Positions 36,758-46,302 of a stretch of 64,000 nt of DNA are shown one piece after another. Origin of the DNA: Nocardioides zeae (GTDB lineage Bacteria > Actinomycetota > Actinomycetes > Propionibacteriales > Nocardioidaceae). The notes under the pieces are model-generated. The model ran no database searches. It was not told where the DNA came from and saw only the letters and a list, made by a program, of their open reading frames with translations. Position 1 is the stretch's first letter. The number at the start of each line of letters is the position of its first letter. The stretch spans positions 1,302,001 through 1,366,000 of the forward strand of contig NZ_JAUTAN010000001.1 of the NCBI RefSeq assembly GCF_030818655.1. The letters are read 5' to 3'. Position numbers and translations under genes: made by a program.

Positions 36758-37737
36758 GCAAGTTCAGCCTGGCCAACGCCAACCGCTACCGCGTCGGACT
36801 CGCGGGTCTCGCGGTCCTCGCCTTCGTCGCGGCGCTCGTCGGCGCCGCGTCGGGCCTCTCGATCGGCACCCGCACCTACTCGGCGATGCTCCAGAGCACC
36901 GGCGGGATCCGAGCCGGCGAGGAGGTCCAGGTCGCCGGTGTCAGTGCCGGCGACGTGACGTCCGTCGAGCTCGACGGCGAGGCCGTGCGCGTCACCTTCA
37001 CCATGGACGAGGACATCGAGCTCGGTGCGGGCACCACCGCCGAGGTCAAGGTCGCCACCCTCCTCGGCACGCACTTCCTGCTCGTCACGCCGGGCGGCGA
37101 GGGCGAGCTCGACGACGACACGATCCCGGTGGCCCAGACGCGGGTGCCCTACAACCTGCAGGACGCCGTCGACGGCGCGGTGGGCGAGCTCTCCGAGTTC
37201 GACACCGTGCAGCTCGAGCAGAGCCTCGCCCAGATCACCGAGGTGCTCGACGTCACGGGGGACGACATCGGTCCGGCCCTCGACGGCGTCGAGGCGCTCT
37301 CCGGGGTCGTCGTCGAGCGGTCCGACCAGCTCTCCTCGCTGCTGACGGCGGCGCGCCAGGTCACCCAGCAGCTCACGGACACGACCCCCGCGCTCATCGA
37401 GCTCATGCAGCAGGGTGACCTCATCCTCGACGTGCTCCGGGTGCGCCGCGACGCGATCAGCCAGCTGCTCACCGACATGACGGAGCTGGGCAACCTGCTG
37501 ACGGGGGTGATCGAGGACAACGAGGAGGCCGTCGGCCCGCTCCTGAGCGACCTCGACGTCACCGTCGGCGTGCTCCAGCGCCACGAGCAGACCCTCAACC
37601 AGGCGTTGACGATGCTGCCGGCGACCGCCCGGTACTTCACCAACAGCGCCGGCACCGGGCCGTGGGTCGCGCTCTACACGCCCGCCGCCCTGCCCGACAA
37701 CCTCGAGTGCGTCATCGAAAGGCGGTGCGTGGGATGA
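36754..37737 (+). CDS. MceC protein
   Basis: A 327-aa Mce protein, start GTG at 36754 by the 4-bp overlap with mceB. The anchor is GLAGLAVLAFVAALVGAASG. The MCE domain reads YSAMLQSTGGIRAGEEVQVAG and VSAGDVTSVELDGE. It is followed by the helical lipid-tunnel domain and a C-terminal cysteine pair (LECVIERRCVG). Its stop overlaps the next gene (ATGA). Confidence 0.9.
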   Translation: MSKFSLANANRYRVGLAGLAVLAFVAALVGAASGLSIGTRTYSAMLQSTGGIRAGEEVQVAGVSAGDVTSVELDGEAVRVTFTMDEDIELGAGTTAEVKVATLLGTHFLLVTPGGEGELDDDTIPVAQTRVPYNLQDAVDGAVGELSEFDTVQLEQSLAQITEVLDVTGDDIGPALDGVEALSGVVVERSDQLSSLLTAARQVTQQLTDTTPALIELMQQGDLILDVLRVRRDAISQLLTDMTELGNLLTGVIEDNEEAVGPLLSDLDVTVGVLQRHEQTLNQALTMLPATARYFTNSAGTGPWVALYTPAALPDNLECVIERRCVG

Positions 37738-38837
37738 GCACGCCGACCACGGCCCGACCGAGCCGTCGCCCCCTCGTGCGGCGCGCCCTCGCGGGGCTCG
37801 CGATCGCCGGGCTCCTGGCGAGCACCGGCGGGTGCTCCGTCGGCGACGACAGCATCACCGTCACGGCCCAGTTCCGCACGACCTCCGGTCTGTTCGTCGG
37901 CAACGACGTCGGCATCCTGGGCGTCACGGTGGGCACGGTCACCGAGATCGAGCCGCGCGGCGAGATCGTCGACGTGACCCTCGAGATCGGGCCCGACGCC
38001 GACCTGCCGGCCACCGCCGGGGCGGTCGTCGCGTCGCGCTCGGTCGCCACGGACCGGTACGTCGAGATGACGCCCGCCTTCGCCGACGGGCCCCGCCTGG
38101 AGGACGGAGCGGTGATCCCCGTCGAGCGCACCCGCACGCCGGTGGAGTTCGACGAGGTGCTCGAGACGCTGCGCACCTTCAGCGACGGCCTCCGCGGACC
38201 GGACGGCAACGCCGACACGCTCAACCGCCTGCTCGAGGTCGGCGCCGAGACCCTCAACGGCCGGGGCCAGCAGATCAACGAGACGATCACCCAGTTCGCC
38301 GCCGCGGCGGAGGCGCTGTCGGGCAACACCGACGACGTCGCCGGCACCATCGTCGACCTCGACGAGCTGACGACCCTGCTGGCCACCAACCAGGACACGA
38401 TCAACGAGTTCCTCACCAGCGTCACCGAGGCGACCGAGCTGTTCGCGGCGGAGCAGGACAACTTCGGCGACTCGCTCGTGGCGCTGAGCAACGCGCTCGA
38501 GGCCCTGGGCCGCTTCTCGGTCGAGAACCGCGCGGGCATCGTCAACACCACGCGCGGCCTCACCGACGTGCTCGAGAACCTCGTGGAGCACCGGGCCCAG
38601 CTCGAGGAGACCATCGAGATCGCGCCGCTCGCCTTCCGCAACGTGGGCGACGCGGTCACCGACGACAACCGGGTGCTGGTGAAGCTGCCGCCCCAGTACT
38701 TCTCGCCGGTCCAACCGGTGACGGAGGCCCTGTGCCAGAGCCTGGCCGACCTGCCGCTGGACCTGTGCCAGCAGCTCGGCACGAGTCCCGACCTGCTCGC
38801 CCTCCTCGGCGACCTGAGGGAGCTGTTGCAGCCATGA
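37734..38837 (+). CDS. MceD protein
   Basis: A 367-aa Mce protein. The N-terminus has a signal/anchor (ALAGLAIAGLLASTGGCSVGDD); the cysteine is placed like a lipobox but lacks a canonical L-A/S-G/A-C order. The MCE domain begins ITVTAQFRTTSGLFVGNDVG. The C-terminus carries paired cysteines (ALCQSLADLPLDLCQQ). Start and stop both overlap neighbours by 4 bp. MceD is the fourth of six. Confidence 0.88.
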   Translation: MSTPTTARPSRRPLVRRALAGLAIAGLLASTGGCSVGDDSITVTAQFRTTSGLFVGNDVGILGVTVGTVTEIEPRGEIVDVTLEIGPDADLPATAGAVVASRSVATDRYVEMTPAFADGPRLEDGAVIPVERTRTPVEFDEVLETLRTFSDGLRGPDGNADTLNRLLEVGAETLNGRGQQINETITQFAAAAEALSGNTDDVAGTIVDLDELTTLLATNQDTINEFLTSVTEATELFAAEQDNFGDSLVALSNALEALGRFSVENRAGIVNTTRGLTDVLENLVEHRAQLEETIEIAPLAFRNVGDAVTDDNRVLVKLPPQYFSPVQPVTEALCQSLADLPLDLCQQLGTSPDLLALLGDLRELLQP

Positions 38838-39886
38838 TCGACCCCCGCACCTCCACCGCAGCCCCGGCGCGGCGCCTCGTCGCCGCCGTCGTCGCCCTCG
38901 GACTGGGCGCCGCCGCCCTCACGGGCTGCAGCTCGGCCCGCGAGCGGGCCGACGCCCTGCGCCCGTCCGCGGTCGGCGCCGGGCAGTACACGATCGAGGC
39001 GACCTTCTCCGACGCCCTCAACCTCCCGGCGGGCGCCGCCGTGAAGCTCGACGGCGTCAAGGTCGGCAAGGTCGTCGACATCCAGCCCGCCGACTACGCC
39101 GCCCGCGTCACGATGGCCGTCGACGAGGACGTCGAGATCCCGGAGGGCTCCGACTTCCGGCTGCGCTACACGACGGCTCTCGGCGAGGTGTACGTCGAGG
39201 TCTCGGCCGCCGAGGACGGCGGGGCGCCGCTGGCGGACGGCGCCGTGGTGCCCGCCGACGCGACGACCGTCGCGACGACCGTCGAGGACGCGCTGGCCTC
39301 GGCCTCGCTGCTCGTCAACGGCGGCAACCTGGGGCAGATCCAGACGATCGTCGGCGAGCTCAACACCGCGCTCGACGGTCGGGTCGGGGCGACGCAGAAC
39401 TTCATCGAGCAGACCGACGTCTTCCTGGCCGAGGCCCTCGCCTCGACCCAGGAGATCGACCGGGTGCTCGACGCCCTCGCGGCCGCGTCGCAGACCCTCG
39501 ACGCCCGCGAGGAGACCATCAACGCGGCGCTGCGCGACCTCCGGCCGGCGGCCCAGACCCTGACGGAGAACACCGACGACCTCGCGGCGCTCCTCGAGAG
39601 CGCGGACGCGCTGGCGATCACGGCCGACGGCCTGGTGGAGAGCACGCGCGACGACCTCGTGCAGATCGTCGACGAGCTCGGACCGGTGCTGGACACGCTC
39701 CTCGACGCGGAGGACGAGCTCCTGCCGGCGCTCGACGACCTGCAGACCTTCGGTGCCACGATCGACTCGCGCACGCCGACGGACTACCTGAACCTCTACT
39801 TCAAGCTGCGCGTCACCTCCGTCCTCAACTCACCGCTGCCGGGCCTGGGCGACCTGCTCGGCGGCTCGACCCCGAACGGAGGCTGA
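38834..39886 (+). CDS. MceE lipoprotein
   Basis: A 350-aa Mce protein with a clear lipobox, GLGAAALTGCSSA, so the mature protein is acylated at Cys and anchored outside the membrane. The MCE domain starts YTIEATFSDALNLPAGAAVK and VKVGKVVDIQPAD. The helical domain follows. MceE is the lipoprotein member in mycobacterial mce operons (LprK-type), in agreement with its position. Confidence 0.9.
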   Translation: MIDPRTSTAAPARRLVAAVVALGLGAAALTGCSSARERADALRPSAVGAGQYTIEATFSDALNLPAGAAVKLDGVKVGKVVDIQPADYAARVTMAVDEDVEIPEGSDFRLRYTTALGEVYVEVSAAEDGGAPLADGAVVPADATTVATTVEDALASASLLVNGGNLGQIQTIVGELNTALDGRVGATQNFIEQTDVFLAEALASTQEIDRVLDALAAASQTLDAREETINAALRDLRPAAQTLTENTDDLAALLESADALAITADGLVESTRDDLVQIVDELGPVLDTLLDAEDELLPALDDLQTFGATIDSRTPTDYLNLYFKLRVTSVLNSPLPGLGDLLGGSTPNGG

Positions 39887-39887
39887 G

Positions 39888-40979
39888 ATGGCGCGCCTCG
39901 TCCCCAGCAAGCCGGTGCTCAGCGTCGTCGGGCTCGTCGTCACGCTCGCGATCTGCGTCGGGTACCTCCTGACGGTCGTGCTCAACCTGCCGCTCACGGG
40001 TCGACCCGACCGGGTCACCATCGAGCTGCCGCGCTCCGGTGGTCTCTTCGAGGGGTCGGCCGCGGCGTACCGGGGGTCGCGGGTCGGCACCGTCGAGCAG
40101 ATCCGCATCAACCCCGACGGCGGGGTGACCGCCACGGTCAGCCTGTCGGACGGGGTCGAGGTCCCGCGCTCGACGCAGGCGCAGGTGCGGAGCCTCTCGC
40201 CGGTGGGTGAGCAGTACCTGGACTTCCGTCCGGAGAACGACGAGGGCCCGTACCTCGCCGACGGCGACACGATCTCCGCCGACGCGGTGGACATCCCGGT
40301 CTCGTTCGCCGAGGCGGCCGAGAGCGTCAACGCGTTCATCGAGGTCATCGACCAGAACCAGCTGCGCACGGTGCTGCAGGAGCTGGGCACGGCGACCGAC
40401 GGCGTCGGCGACGACCTCGAGACGCTCCTCGACGCGACCGACCAGCTCTCGACCGCCCTCGACGAGGTGTGGCCCGAGACCCAGAACCTCCTCGTCAACG
40501 GCGAGACGGTGGGCGAGGTGCTCCAGGGCAACCAGGAGAACCTCGAACGGTTCTCGGCCGCGGCCGCCTCGCTCGCGGCCTTCCTGCGGGACTTCGACCC
40601 CACCTTCCGCGACATCCTCTCCCGCGCCGGTGGCGACTTCGCCAACACGCGCCTGCTCGTCGCGGACCTCCGCCCCGTGCTGCCGCCGCTGCTCACGCAG
40701 CTCGACGTCCTCGGGCAGGTGGTCTACGAGCGCGAGCCGCACCTGCGGGCACTGCCCGACGCCCTCGTCTACGGCAACAGCCGCTTCGCCTCCGCCTTCG
40801 AGGACGGCTGGCTGAACGTGGACCTGTGGTTGCAGGGGGCCGACGAGTGCGACTACCGCGACTTCCGGGCCGACCCCATGGGTGTCGACCAGCAGCCGCT
40901 GTTCCTCGACGGCCGGTGCGCGGTGGGCGGGCCGGTGCGACGCGGGGCCCAGCACGCCCCGGCGCCGCTCGACCGCTGA
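39888..40979 (+). CDS. MceF protein
   Basis: A 363-aa Mce protein and last of the operon. The anchor is LSVVGLVVTLAICVGYLLTVVL; the MCE domain reads VTIELPRSGGLFEGSAAAYRG and SRVGTVEQIRINPDGGV. The C-terminus has three cysteines near ECDYRD and DGRCAVGG. There is one base between it and mceE. Its stop is only 3 bp from the end of the convergent cardiolipin-synthase gene, with no visible terminator between. Confidence 0.9.
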   Translation: MARLVPSKPVLSVVGLVVTLAICVGYLLTVVLNLPLTGRPDRVTIELPRSGGLFEGSAAAYRGSRVGTVEQIRINPDGGVTATVSLSDGVEVPRSTQAQVRSLSPVGEQYLDFRPENDEGPYLADGDTISADAVDIPVSFAEAAESVNAFIEVIDQNQLRTVLQELGTATDGVGDDLETLLDATDQLSTALDEVWPETQNLLVNGETVGEVLQGNQENLERFSAAAASLAAFLRDFDPTFRDILSRAGGDFANTRLLVADLRPVLPPLLTQLDVLGQVVYEREPHLRALPDALVYGNSRFASAFEDGWLNVDLWLQGADECDYRDFRADPMGVDQQPLFLDGRCAVGGPVRRGAQHAPAPLDR

Positions 40980-40982
40980 GGC

Positions 40983-42242
40983 TCAGAGCAGCGGGCGCAG
41001 GGGGGCGAGCACGAACTCGGTGAACTTCCGGTGCGCCGAGCGTGCCTCCCACTCGGCGCTGTGCAGCTCGAGCGAGTGGCCCTGGTCGGTGAGGAAGATG
41101 GCCTCCATCGTCGCGGCGAACTGCTCGTCGATCACCTCGACGTTGACCTCGTAGTTGCCCTGGAGGCTGAGCCGGTCGACGTTGGCCGTCCCGACGGTGG
41201 ACCAGCTGCCGTCGATCGTCGAGGTCTTCGCGTGCACCATCGCCTCGCGGAAGCGCAGGATGCGCACGCCGGCGTCGAGCAGCTGGGAGTAGTAGCCCCG
41301 GGAGATCCAGTCGGCCACCACGTGGTTCGACTTGTGGGGGAGCAGCACGCGGACGTCGACGCCCCGGTTCGCCGCGCGCACGAGCGAGTCCACGAAGTCC
41401 TGGTCCGGGATGAAGTAGGCGTGCGTCATCCAGATGTGGTCGGTGGCGCGGTCGATGGCCTCGAGGTACATCGAGCGGATGGGGAACATCCACAACCGCG
41501 GGATGTTGCGGTGGATCCGGATGCGGGGTTCCCAGACCGACGCCGCCTCGAGGAGGAGCGGGCGCTCGCTGGAGCGGAAGCGCTTGCGCCGGTTGAGGTT
41601 CCAGAAGTCCGCGAAGGTGCGGGTGAGGTCCCAGACGCTCGGCCCGGTGAGGCGCACGTGGGTGTCGCGCCACTCGGTGGCGTAGGCGGAGCCGATGTTG
41701 TACCCGCCGACGAACGCGACCTCGTCGTCCACGACCAGGATCTTCCGGTGGTCGCGCCCGTACCGGCGGAGGTCCCAGAAGCGCAGGCCCGCGCTGTAGA
41801 CGGGGTAGCGCAGGACCTTGATCTCCGGCGGGAAGCGCTTGAAGCGGGGCGAGACGACGAGGTTCGCGAACGCGTCGTAGATGCAGTAGACCTCGACCCC
41901 GCGCCGGGCGGCGTCGACGAGTGCCGCCTTGAACCGCTCGCCGACCTCGTCGCCCTTCCAGATGTAGGTCTCGAGGAGGATCCGCTTCCGGGCGCCGGCG
42001 ATCGCCGCCAGCATGTCGTCGTAGAGATCCTGGCCGTAGGTGTAGACGGTCATCTCCCCGCCGCCCACCTCGTTGCTCGAGGGGGGAGTGGTGGGGAACG
42101 GGCGGGGCTTCTTGCCACGCCGCCGGTAGGAGTCCACGAGGGTCATCCCGATCGCGAGGGCGAACGGCACGCCGACCAGCGCGAGCAGCGTCCGGCGCAG
42201 GGCACGCAGCAGCCGGTCGGTGGGGGCGCCCCGGAGTCTCAC
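40983..42242 (-). CDS. Phospholipase D-superfamily protein, cardiolipin synthase-like
   Basis: A 419-aa membrane-anchored enzyme. One N-terminal hydrophobic segment (LLALVGVPFALAIGM) is followed by two HxK(x4)D motifs, DHRKILVVDD and VHAKTSTIDGSW, both complete. This is the ClsA/B type that condenses two phosphatidylglycerol molecules, or another phosphatidyltransferase. The GTG at 42242 follows a TAGGTT box by 6 nt. It converges with the mce operon. Confidence 0.88.
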   Translation of the reverse strand: MRLRGAPTDRLLRALRRTLLALVGVPFALAIGMTLVDSYRRRGKKPRPFPTTPPSSNEVGGGEMTVYTYGQDLYDDMLAAIAGARKRILLETYIWKGDEVGERFKAALVDAARRGVEVYCIYDAFANLVVSPRFKRFPPEIKVLRYPVYSAGLRFWDLRRYGRDHRKILVVDDEVAFVGGYNIGSAYATEWRDTHVRLTGPSVWDLTRTFADFWNLNRRKRFRSSERPLLLEAASVWEPRIRIHRNIPRLWMFPIRSMYLEAIDRATDHIWMTHAYFIPDQDFVDSLVRAANRGVDVRVLLPHKSNHVVADWISRGYYSQLLDAGVRILRFREAMVHAKTSTIDGSWSTVGTANVDRLSLQGNYEVNVEVIDEQFAATMEAIFLTDQGHSLELHSAEWEARSAHRKFTEFVLAPLRPLL

Positions 42243-42248
42243 GGACCC

Positions 42249-42254
42249 AACCTA
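42249..42254 (-). promoter_or_regulatory. -10 box (TAGGTT) of the phospholipase D-like gene
   Basis: TAGGTT on the minus strand ends 6 nt before the GTG at 42242; a probable leaderless promoter. Confidence 0.5.
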
Positions 42255-42390
42255 CCCAACCGCGGCGTCCGGGCGGCGGTGGGAGCCGTTGTCCGCCGCG
42301 GAGCGCCTGGGGGACGGTCTCCGGCGGATGTGGTTGGCTTCTGCCCGACAGGGTGGGACCGGGCTGGACGACGCGGGACGAGGGTTGTGG

Positions 42391-42774
42391 ATGACGGAGC
42401 GGGGCCGCGTGCTGGTCGTCGACGACGATGCCGACATCCGGGAGCTCGTCGCCATCGTCGTGGGGCAGCTGGGTGTCGACGTGCTGCAGGCCGGTGACGG
42501 GCTGACCGCTCTCGAGCTGGCCCGGCGCGAGTCGCCGCACCTCGTCACCCTCGACCTCGGGCTGCCCGACATCGACGGCATCGAGACGTGCCGTCGGCTC
42601 CGCGAGTTCTCCGACGCCTACGTGCTGATCCTCACGGCCCGCGAGGAGCGCGCCGACCGCGAGGTGGGCTCGGAGAGCGGGGCGGACCAGTTCATGAGCA
42701 AGCCGTTCGCGCCGAAGCAGCTGCGCGCGACGGTCCGCGAGGCGCTCGGTGCGCGCGGGGTCGAGCTGGCCTGA
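42391..42774 (+). CDS. Receiver-only response regulator
   Basis: A 127-aa CheY-like receiver with the acidic pair (VVDDDAD), the phosphoacceptor Asp in LVTLDLGLPDIDG, Thr in LILTARE and Lys in MSKPF. There is no output domain and no histidine kinase next to it. The receiver closely resembles that of the OmpR-type regulator at 53063 (both contain LREFSDAYV), which suggests one kinase could serve both. The ATG at 42391 lacks a good ribosome site. Confidence 0.85.
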   Translation: MTERGRVLVVDDDADIRELVAIVVGQLGVDVLQAGDGLTALELARRESPHLVTLDLGLPDIDGIETCRRLREFSDAYVLILTAREERADREVGSESGADQFMSKPFAPKQLRATVREALGARGVELA

Positions 42775-42818
42775 CGCTCGGGGCGCCGTCGCCCGCGAGG
42801 ACTGTCGGTGCCGCGTCG

Positions 42819-42824
42819 TACGCT
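42819..42824 (+). promoter_or_regulatory. -10 box (TACGCT) of uvrB
   Basis: TACGCT ends 7 nt before the uvrB ATG; a leaderless promoter. No LexA box is visible here. Confidence 0.5.
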
Positions 42825-42831
42825 CGCAGGC

Positions 42832-44973
42832 ATGCGACCCGTCACCGATCTCGAGCGCAGCGTGGCCCCGCTGCACGTGCTCTCCGACTACCAGCCGGGC
42901 GGCGACCAGCCGACGGCGATCGCCGAGATCACGCGGCGCATCCAGGGCGGCACGGAGGACGTGGTGCTCCTCGGTGCGACCGGCACCGGCAAGACGGCCA
43001 CCGTCGCGTGGGTCGCGGAGCAGCTCCAGCGCCCGCTGCTCGTCCTGCAGCCCAACAAGACCCTGGCGGCCCAGTTCGCCAACGAGCTGCGGCAGCTCTT
43101 CCCGAAGAACGCGGTCGAGTACTTCGTGTCCTACTACGACTACTACCAGCCCGAGGCCTACGTGCCGCAGACGGACACCTACATCGAGAAGGACTCGGCG
43201 ATCAACGAGGAGGTCGAGCGGCTGCGCCACTCGGCGACCAACTCGCTGCTCACCCGCCGCGACGTCATCGTCGTCTCGACCGTGTCGTGCATCTACGGCC
43301 TCGGCACCCCGCAGGAGTACGTCGACCGGATGCTGCGGCTGCGGGTGGGCGAGGAGCACGACCGGGACAGCGTGCTGCGGCGCCTCGTGGAGATCCAGTA
43401 CGCACGGAACGACATGTCGTTCACGCGCGGCACGTTCCGCGTGCGCGGCGACACGCTCGAGATCTTCCCGGTCTACGAGGAGCACGCGGTGCGCGTCGAG
43501 TTCTTCGGCGACGAGATCGAACGCCTCTCGACCCTCCACGCGGTCACGGGCGAGGTGCTGACGGAGGACACCGAGCTCCACGTGTTCCCGGCGTCGCACT
43601 ACATCGCGGGCCCCGAGCGCATGGAGAAGGCGATCCGCGGCATCGAGGCCGAGCTGGCGGAGCAGCTCGCCGCGTTCGAGGCCCAGGGCAAGCTGCTCGA
43701 GGCGCAGCGGCTGCGGATGCGCACGACCTACGACATCGAGATGATGCGCCAGGTCGGGTCGTGCTCGGGCATCGAGAACTACTCGATGCACATGGACGGC
43801 CGTGCCCGCGGCACGGCGCCCAACACGCTGCTCGACTACTTCCCGGAGGACTTCCTGCTCGTCGTCGACGAGTCGCACGTGGCCGTGCCCCAGATCGGCG
43901 GGATGTACGAGGGGGACATGTCCCGCAAGCGCAACCTGGTGGAGCACGGCTTCCGGCTGCCCAGCGCCATGGACAACCGGCCGCTGCGCTGGGAGGAGTT
44001 CCTCGAGCGGATCGGCCAGACGATCTACCTCTCGGCGACGCCGGGGGACTACGAGCTCGACAAGGTCGGCGGCGACGTCGTCGAGCAGATCATCCGGCCG
44101 ACCGGCCTCGTCGACCCCGAGGTCGTCGTCAAGCCGACGAAGGGCCAGATCGACGACCTCATCGGTGAGATCCGCGCCCGGGTGGAGCGGGAGGAGCGCG
44201 TGCTCGTCACGACCCTGACGAAGAAGATGTCGGAGGACCTCACCGACTACCTGCTCGACGCCGGTCTGCGCACGCGCTACCTGCACTCCGAGGTCGACAC
44301 CCTCAAGCGGATCGAGCTGCTGCGCGACCTCCGGATGGGCGCCTACGACGTGCTCGTCGGCATCAACCTCCTCCGCGAGGGCCTCGACCTGCCCGAGGTC
44401 TCCCTCGTGGCGATCCTCGACGCCGACAAGGAGGGCTTCCTCCGCTCCGACAAGTCGCTCATCCAGACCATCGGCCGCGCGGCGCGCAACGTCTCGGGCC
44501 AGGTCCACATGTACGCGGACCGGATCACCCCCTCCATGGAGCGGGCGATCGACGAGACGAACCGGCGCCGCGACAAGCAGATCGCCTACAACCGCGAGCA
44601 CGGCATCGACCCCCAGCCGCTGCGCAAGAAGATCGCCGACATCACCGAGATGCTCGCCCGCGAGGACGAGACGACCGAGGCGCTCCTCCAGACGTGGGCC
44701 GACGTCGGGCAGAAGGGCCGTGCCGGCGGGGTGAAGCCCTCGGCGAAGTCGCCCGCCCGGGCGCCCGTGCCCGTCCTCGGCGAGCGCGCGAAGGAGCGCG
44801 AGTCGGGTGCCGCCGGCCTGCCCAGCGCCGACCTGGCCCAGCTCATCCAGGACCTGTCCGACCAGATGAAGACGGCCGCCGCCGAGCTGCAGTTCGAGCT
44901 GGCGGCCCGGCTGCGCGACGAGATCTCCGAGCTCAAGAAGGAGCTGCGGCAGATGATGGAGGCGGCCAAGTAG
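42832..44973 (+). CDS. uvrB: Excinuclease ABC subunit B
   Basis: A 713-aa DNA-damage recognition helicase of nucleotide-excision repair. Walker A is [14 protein letters not shown]; the beta-hairpin that clamps DNA is in [15 protein letters not shown]; the DEAD-like box is VVDESHV; helicase motif VI is QTIGRAARN. The UvrC-binding UVR motif is at the C-terminus ([20 protein letters not shown]). The ATG at 42832 is supported by a leaderless -10 box. The order uvrB then an MFS gene matches Rv1633-Rv1634. Confidence 0.97.
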   Translation: MRPVTDLERSVAPLHVLSDYQPGGDQPTAIAEITRRIQGGTEDVVLLGATGTGKTATVAWVAEQLQRPLLVLQPNKTLAAQFANELRQLFPKNAVEYFVSYYDYYQPEAYVPQTDTYIEKDSAINEEVERLRHSATNSLLTRRDVIVVSTVSCIYGLGTPQEYVDRMLRLRVGEEHDRDSVLRRLVEIQYARNDMSFTRGTFRVRGDTLEIFPVYEEHAVRVEFFGDEIERLSTLHAVTGEVLTEDTELHVFPASHYIAGPERMEKAIRGIEAELAEQLAAFEAQGKLLEAQRLRMRTTYDIEMMRQVGSCSGIENYSMHMDGRARGTAPNTLLDYFPEDFLLVVDESHVAVPQIGGMYEGDMSRKRNLVEHGFRLPSAMDNRPLRWEEFLERIGQTIYLSATPGDYELDKVGGDVVEQIIRPTGLVDPEVVVKPTKGQIDDLIGEIRARVEREERVLVTTLTKKMSEDLTDYLLDAGLRTRYLHSEVDTLKRIELLRDLRMGAYDVLVGINLLREGLDLPEVSLVAILDADKEGFLRSDKSLIQTIGRAARNVSGQVHMYADRITPSMERAIDETNRRRDKQIAYNREHGIDPQPLRKKIADITEMLAREDETTEALLQTWADVGQKGRAGGVKPSAKSPARAPVPVLGERAKERESGAAGLPSADLAQLIQDLSDQMKTAAAELQFELAARLRDEISELKKELRQMMEAAK

Positions 44974-44990
44974 GCGGCGCGGGCGTTGCG

Positions 44991-44996
44991 TAGCAT
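44991..44996 (+). promoter_or_regulatory. -10 box (TAGCAT) of the MFS gene
   Basis: TAGCAT ends 6 nt before the GTG at 45003; a probable leaderless promoter. Confidence 0.5.
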
Positions 44997-45002
44997 CTGC
45001 TT

Positions 45003-46277
45003 GTGATGAGCAACTATCCCGGCGGGGTGGCACGCACGCACCTCGTCTGGGCCGTCGCCGTCTCCGTCTACCTCCTCGCGGTCTTCCACCGCTCCTCGCT
45101 CGCCGTGGCCGGCCTCCTCGCCACGGAGCGGTTCGACATCACGGCGGCGCAGCTGGCGACCTTCGTCATGCTCCAGCTGGCGGTGTACGCCGCGATGCAG
45201 GTGCCGGTCGGGTTGCTGGTCGACCGGTTCGGCTCGCGCTCGATCCTCACGGCGGGCGTCGTGGTGATGAGCCTCGCCCAGACGGGCTTCGCGTTCGCCG
45301 ACACCTACGCGCTGGCGCTCGTCGCCCGCCTGTTCGTCGGCATGGGGGACGCCCTCACCTTCATCTGCGTGCTGCGCCTGGTGACGTCGTGGTTCCCCAC
45401 GCGGCAGGTGCCGCTGTTCTCCCAGCTGACCGGCACGGTGGGCCAGCTGGGGGCGGTGGTCGCCGCCGTGCCGATGACCCTCGCGTTCCGGGAGCTGGGC
45501 TGGACCACGACGTACCTGGTGTCGGCCCTCGTCGGCGTCGTGCTCCTCGTGGTCCTCCTGGTGGTCGTGCGCGACACCCCCGACCGGCGCCACCTGCGCG
45601 GCGCGTCGCTCTCGTGGCGCGAGACACGGGCCAGCCTGGCGGCGTCGTGGACCCACCCGGCGACACGGCTCGGTTTCTGGATGCACTTCGTGACCCAGTT
45701 CAGCGCCACGGCCCTCGGGCTGCTCTGGGGCTACCCGTTCCTCGTGCGCGGCGAGGGGCTCTCGGAGGCGACGGCCGGCGGCCTGCTCACGCTGATGGTG
45801 CTCGTGATGATGGTCGCGGGGCCCACGCTGGGCTGGCTCGTCGGCACGTTCCCCTACCACCGGTCCACGATGGTGCTGGGGATCGTCGGGGCGATCGTGC
45901 TCCTCTGGACCGTCGTGCTCGCCTGGCCGGGCGACGCGCCCCTGCCCCTCCTCGTGCTCCTCGTGGTCGTGACCGGCGTCGGTGGACCGGCGTCGATGAT
46001 CGGGTTCGACGTCGCCCGCACCGCCAACCCCGTGGAGCGCCTCGCGAGCGCCACCGGCCTCGTCAACCAGGGCGGGTTCATCGCGACCCTCAGCCTCGTG
46101 ATCGGCATCGGCCTCGTGCTCGACTGGCGCACGCCGGGCGGCGGCACGGGCTACACCGCCGACGCGTTCCGCTGGGCGATGAGCCTGCAGTACGTGCTCT
46201 GGACGCTCGGCCTCACCCAGGTGTGGCGACTGCGCCGCACGGCCCGTGCCCACGCGGCCGCCGCGGCCACCCCCTGA
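45003..46277 (+). CDS. MFS transporter
   Basis: A 424-aa major facilitator with 12 predicted membrane segments. The family loop 2-3 motif is in LLVDRFGSRSILTAG (G-x-x-D-R-x-G-R variant). RDTPDRRHLRGASLSWRET forms the central cytosolic loop. It resembles Rv1634, a proposed drug exporter, and also lies next to uvrB; the substrate is unknown. The start is GTG 45003 or ATG 45006; the TAGCAT box favours 45003. Confidence 0.85.
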   Translation: MMSNYPGGVARTHLVWAVAVSVYLLAVFHRSSLAVAGLLATERFDITAAQLATFVMLQLAVYAAMQVPVGLLVDRFGSRSILTAGVVVMSLAQTGFAFADTYALALVARLFVGMGDALTFICVLRLVTSWFPTRQVPLFSQLTGTVGQLGAVVAAVPMTLAFRELGWTTTYLVSALVGVVLLVVLLVVVRDTPDRRHLRGASLSWRETRASLAASWTHPATRLGFWMHFVTQFSATALGLLWGYPFLVRGEGLSEATAGGLLTLMVLVMMVAGPTLGWLVGTFPYHRSTMVLGIVGAIVLLWTVVLAWPGDAPLPLLVLLVVVTGVGGPASMIGFDVARTANPVERLASATGLVNQGGFIATLSLVIGIGLVLDWRTPGGGTGYTADAFRWAMSLQYVLWTLGLTQVWRLRRTARAHAAAAATP

Positions 46278-46302
46278 CGCACCCGGTACGCCTCGCCGCG
46301 GG

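Noticed and set aside
40980..40982. A terminator between mceF and the phospholipase D-like gene
   Set aside because: Only 3 bp separate the stops, and I saw no strong stem at this point; transcripts may overlap.
40693..45033. A 1446-codon open frame antisense to uvrB and neighbours
   Set aside because: It runs across several well-supported genes on both strands and shows no family features of its own before the portion overlapping the real phospholipase D-like gene in another frame.
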